A stretch of DNA of 7,280 nucleotides from DASUCS01 sp036275935 (GTDB lineage: Bacteria; Actinomycetota; Acidimicrobiia; Acidimicrobiales; JACDCH01): positions 1 to 7,280 of the forward strand of contig DASUCS010000101.1 of NCBI GenBank assembly GCA_036275935.1, read 5' to 3'. The notes beneath the pieces were generated by a model. The model saw only the letters and a program-made list of their open reading frames with translations. It was not told the DNA's origin and searched no databases. This document shows, piece after piece, positions 6,368-7,280 of this stretch; positions within the stretch are counted from its first letter, which is position 1; every line of letters begins with the position of its first letter. The translations under genes were made by a program, and so were the position numbers.

Positions 6368-6557
6368 GGCACGCGTCTTCACGTCGTCGACTCTGCGCTT
6401 CCTCCCGTCGCGACTCCGCCTTTCGCGGTTCTCGTCCTCATCGAGGTTACCGACATCGTGTTCGCCGCCAACGATTTCGCAATCGTGGGCCTGCTCGCTG
6501 TACTTCCTGCCGGGCGGAATGCAGGGCCGCCTTCGCTATCTCAATCTCGGCCTCGTG
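6368..6557 (+). pseudogene. Decayed TerC/Alx-family membrane protein fragment
   Basis: Two plus-strand frames together spell a TerC-family fragment. The first frame gives GTRLHVVDSALPPVATPPF then AVLVLIEVTDIVFA, followed directly by ANDFAIVGL. The second frame continues SLYFLPGGMQGRLRYLNLGL. Intact TerC proteins read roughly TPLFxVLVLIEVTDLIFAVDSIPAIFAV...TSNAFAILGLRSLYFLLAGMxDRFRYLKLGLA. Two lesions are therefore visible: an in-frame loss of about 20 codons between VFA and ANDFAI (near 6466-6470), removing the conserved DS segment, and a frameshift at 6494 consistent with loss of two bases of the arginine codon in GLRSLY. Sequence before about 6368 and after 6557 no longer matches. TerC proteins are multi-pass membrane proteins linked to metal (tellurite, manganese) handling; this copy can no longer work. 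The similarity is from memory of the family. Confidence 0.72.
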
Positions 6558-6597
6558 AATGGGCAGCGCATGGGCGGGCGGCGTAGGTTCCGATGCA

Positions 6598-6915
6598 GTG
6601 GACCGTCCGACTGTTGTCGAGGAGATCAATGCGCTCCGGCAGCGTGGCTACACCGCTGACTTCGGCGTGACTCTCGACGGACTTCTTCGATGTGACCCGT
6701 GCGGGCACACAGTGCGGCCGCAGGACGCACTGATTGAGTCCACCGCGCGGTTCGAGGGTGCATCCAATCCTGACGATCAGGCGATCGTGTACGGCCTTCG
6801 ATGCAAGACCTGCGACCTCCGGGGAGTGCTCGTGACCGCCTACGGCCCAACGGCTTCTGCGGAAGAGGCAGCGGTAGTGACCGCGCTCCCTTCGGCACGG
6901 CGGTTTCCGACTTGA
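6598..6915 (+). CDS. Small zinc-ribbon-like protein of an uncharacterised actinobacterial family
   Basis: The 105-residue product has an N-terminal helix ending RQRGYTADF (14-22), a DGLLRCDPCG knuckle (C32, C35), RFEGASNPDDQAIVYGL (51-67), a second knuckle CKTC (C69, C72), and GVLVTAYGPTASAEEAAVV (76-94). Four cysteines in two CxxC pairs suggest a structural zinc ribbon. The GYTADF, RFEG-SNPDD and GVLV-AYG blocks are shared with a widespread family of small proteins, some mislabelled phosphoribosylpyrophosphate synthetase although far too short for that enzyme; many members lack the cysteines. Function is unknown and no partner is evident. The frame is open upstream to an ATG at 6559 (13 more residues, a glycine-rich non-family segment). 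I prefer GTG 6598 because family members begin just before the VVEEI helix. TAGGTT at 6584-6589 could be a -10 for a leaderless GTG. The neighbouring TerC remnant ends 40 nt before. Confidence 0.72.
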   Translation: MDRPTVVEEINALRQRGYTADFGVTLDGLLRCDPCGHTVRPQDALIESTARFEGASNPDDQAIVYGLRCKTCDLRGVLVTAYGPTASAEEAAVVTALPSARRFPT

Positions 6916-6943
6916 TCCCACAACAAGAGCGGGGATCGATGGG

Positions 6944-7280
6944 ATGTGGCGAAGCTCGGCATCACCCGACCGTGGTAAGCCGGCCGCGCCCGGTCCGCGT
7001 CGTTCTCCGAGAGACGGCTCGCTGCTGTCGAAGGCGGCGAACGCAGCTCTCCAAGCCGTCCGCGAGCTCGCGCAGCATCGAGACCTCACTCAGTTCGGGC
7101 ATCTCCGCGACTCGGACACGCGCGTCGTCAACGATCGACTGACCGACGCACCGCATGGCTCGTCCACGAGCATGTTGGCGTCGCTCGTGCTGGCGGCCTC
7201 GGTAACGGACCGCTCACGAACCGGTCCCATGGCCGGGGATGGAGAGGCAAATGGCCGCGCGATAGCCCTCCTGGCGACGG
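6944..7280 (+). CDS. Possible partial hypothetical protein running off the right edge
   Basis: From ATG 6944 a frame stays open through the last base of the window (112 codons). It begins MWRSSASPDRGKP, then gives a helical-looking stretch around SLLSKAANAALQAVRELAQ (27-45) and ends near GRAIALLAT. Third positions from about 7028 onward are roughly three quarters G or C, and second positions are about half, as in real genes of this window. A purine-rich AAGAGCGGGG (6925-6934) lies about 9 nt upstream. I recognise no family. The first 25 residues (arginine/proline rich) look less gene-like, so the true start may be later, or the frame may be non-coding. The antisense frame 7156-6962 has a similar composition and is the main rival. 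Confidence 0.35.
   Translation, partial: MWRSSASPDRGKPAAPGPRRSPRDGSLLSKAANAALQAVRELAQHRDLTQFGHLRDSDTRVVNDRLTDAPHGSSTSMLASLVLAASVTDRSRTGPMAGDGEANGRAIALLAT

Noticed and set aside
6962..7156. Minus-strand 64-codon open frame near the right edge
   Set aside because: Its codon-position bias mirrors that of the longer plus-strand frame, it has no recognisable family, and it ends in an arginine/threonine-rich tail. It cannot be fully excluded.
1..7280. CRISPR array, tRNA/rRNA genes, IS elements, toxin-antitoxin or defence genes
   Set aside because: No regularly spaced repeats, tRNA cloverleaf or transposase motifs were seen by eye on either strand.

Overview
This 7.3 kb window is a high-GC stretch of a bacterial chromosome. 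The proteome is actinobacterial in character: a DUF3068/PorA-family envelope protein, a SURF1 protein, a small zinc-ribbon protein of an uncharacterised actinobacterial type, strong G/C bias at third codon positions, GTG starts and possible leaderless starts. A Propionibacteriales-like or other soil actinobacterium would fit, but genus cannot be read from the sequence. Most of the window is ordinary chromosomal content, and I see no CRISPR array, tRNA, rRNA, IS element or phage gene.

Layout. On the minus strand, an SDR dehydrogenase resembling 3-alpha-hydroxysteroid dehydrogenase/carbonyl reductase (1679 to 873) is followed 11 nt later by a SURF1-family cytochrome oxidase assembly protein (861 to 34), probably in one transcript. 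A 215-nt divergent intergenic region, carrying two overlapping palindromes, separates this pair from three plus-strand genes: a DUF3068/PorA-family membrane-anchored protein (1895-3118), an M20-family amidohydrolase (3385-4623) and a thioredoxin-reductase-like flavoprotein with a fused glutaredoxin-like N-terminal domain (4909-6174). Beyond these lie a small zinc-ribbon protein (6598-6915) and an open reading frame that runs off the right edge (6944 onward).

The most informative part is what is broken. Between the amidohydrolase and the flavoprotein, on the opposite strand, is the N-terminal fragment of a bacterial 7Fe/8Fe-type ferredoxin with one cluster cysteine changed to tyrosine and the second half missing. 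Between the flavoprotein and the zinc-ribbon gene is a decayed TerC/Alx-family membrane protein with an internal deletion and a frameshift. The flavoprotein therefore sits between two gene remnants, which suggests a site of repeated rearrangement. The flavoprotein itself lacks the CxxC redox pair of true thioredoxin reductases, and its glutaredoxin-like domain contains no cysteine.

The genes do not form an obvious single pathway. SURF1 belongs to respiratory oxidase assembly, the SDR and M20 enzymes are metabolic, and the DUF3068 protein belongs to the cell envelope. I found no convincing undescribed multi-gene system. The best leads are the CxxC-less flavoprotein, the two pseudogenes, the zinc-ribbon family and the palindromes upstream of two genes.
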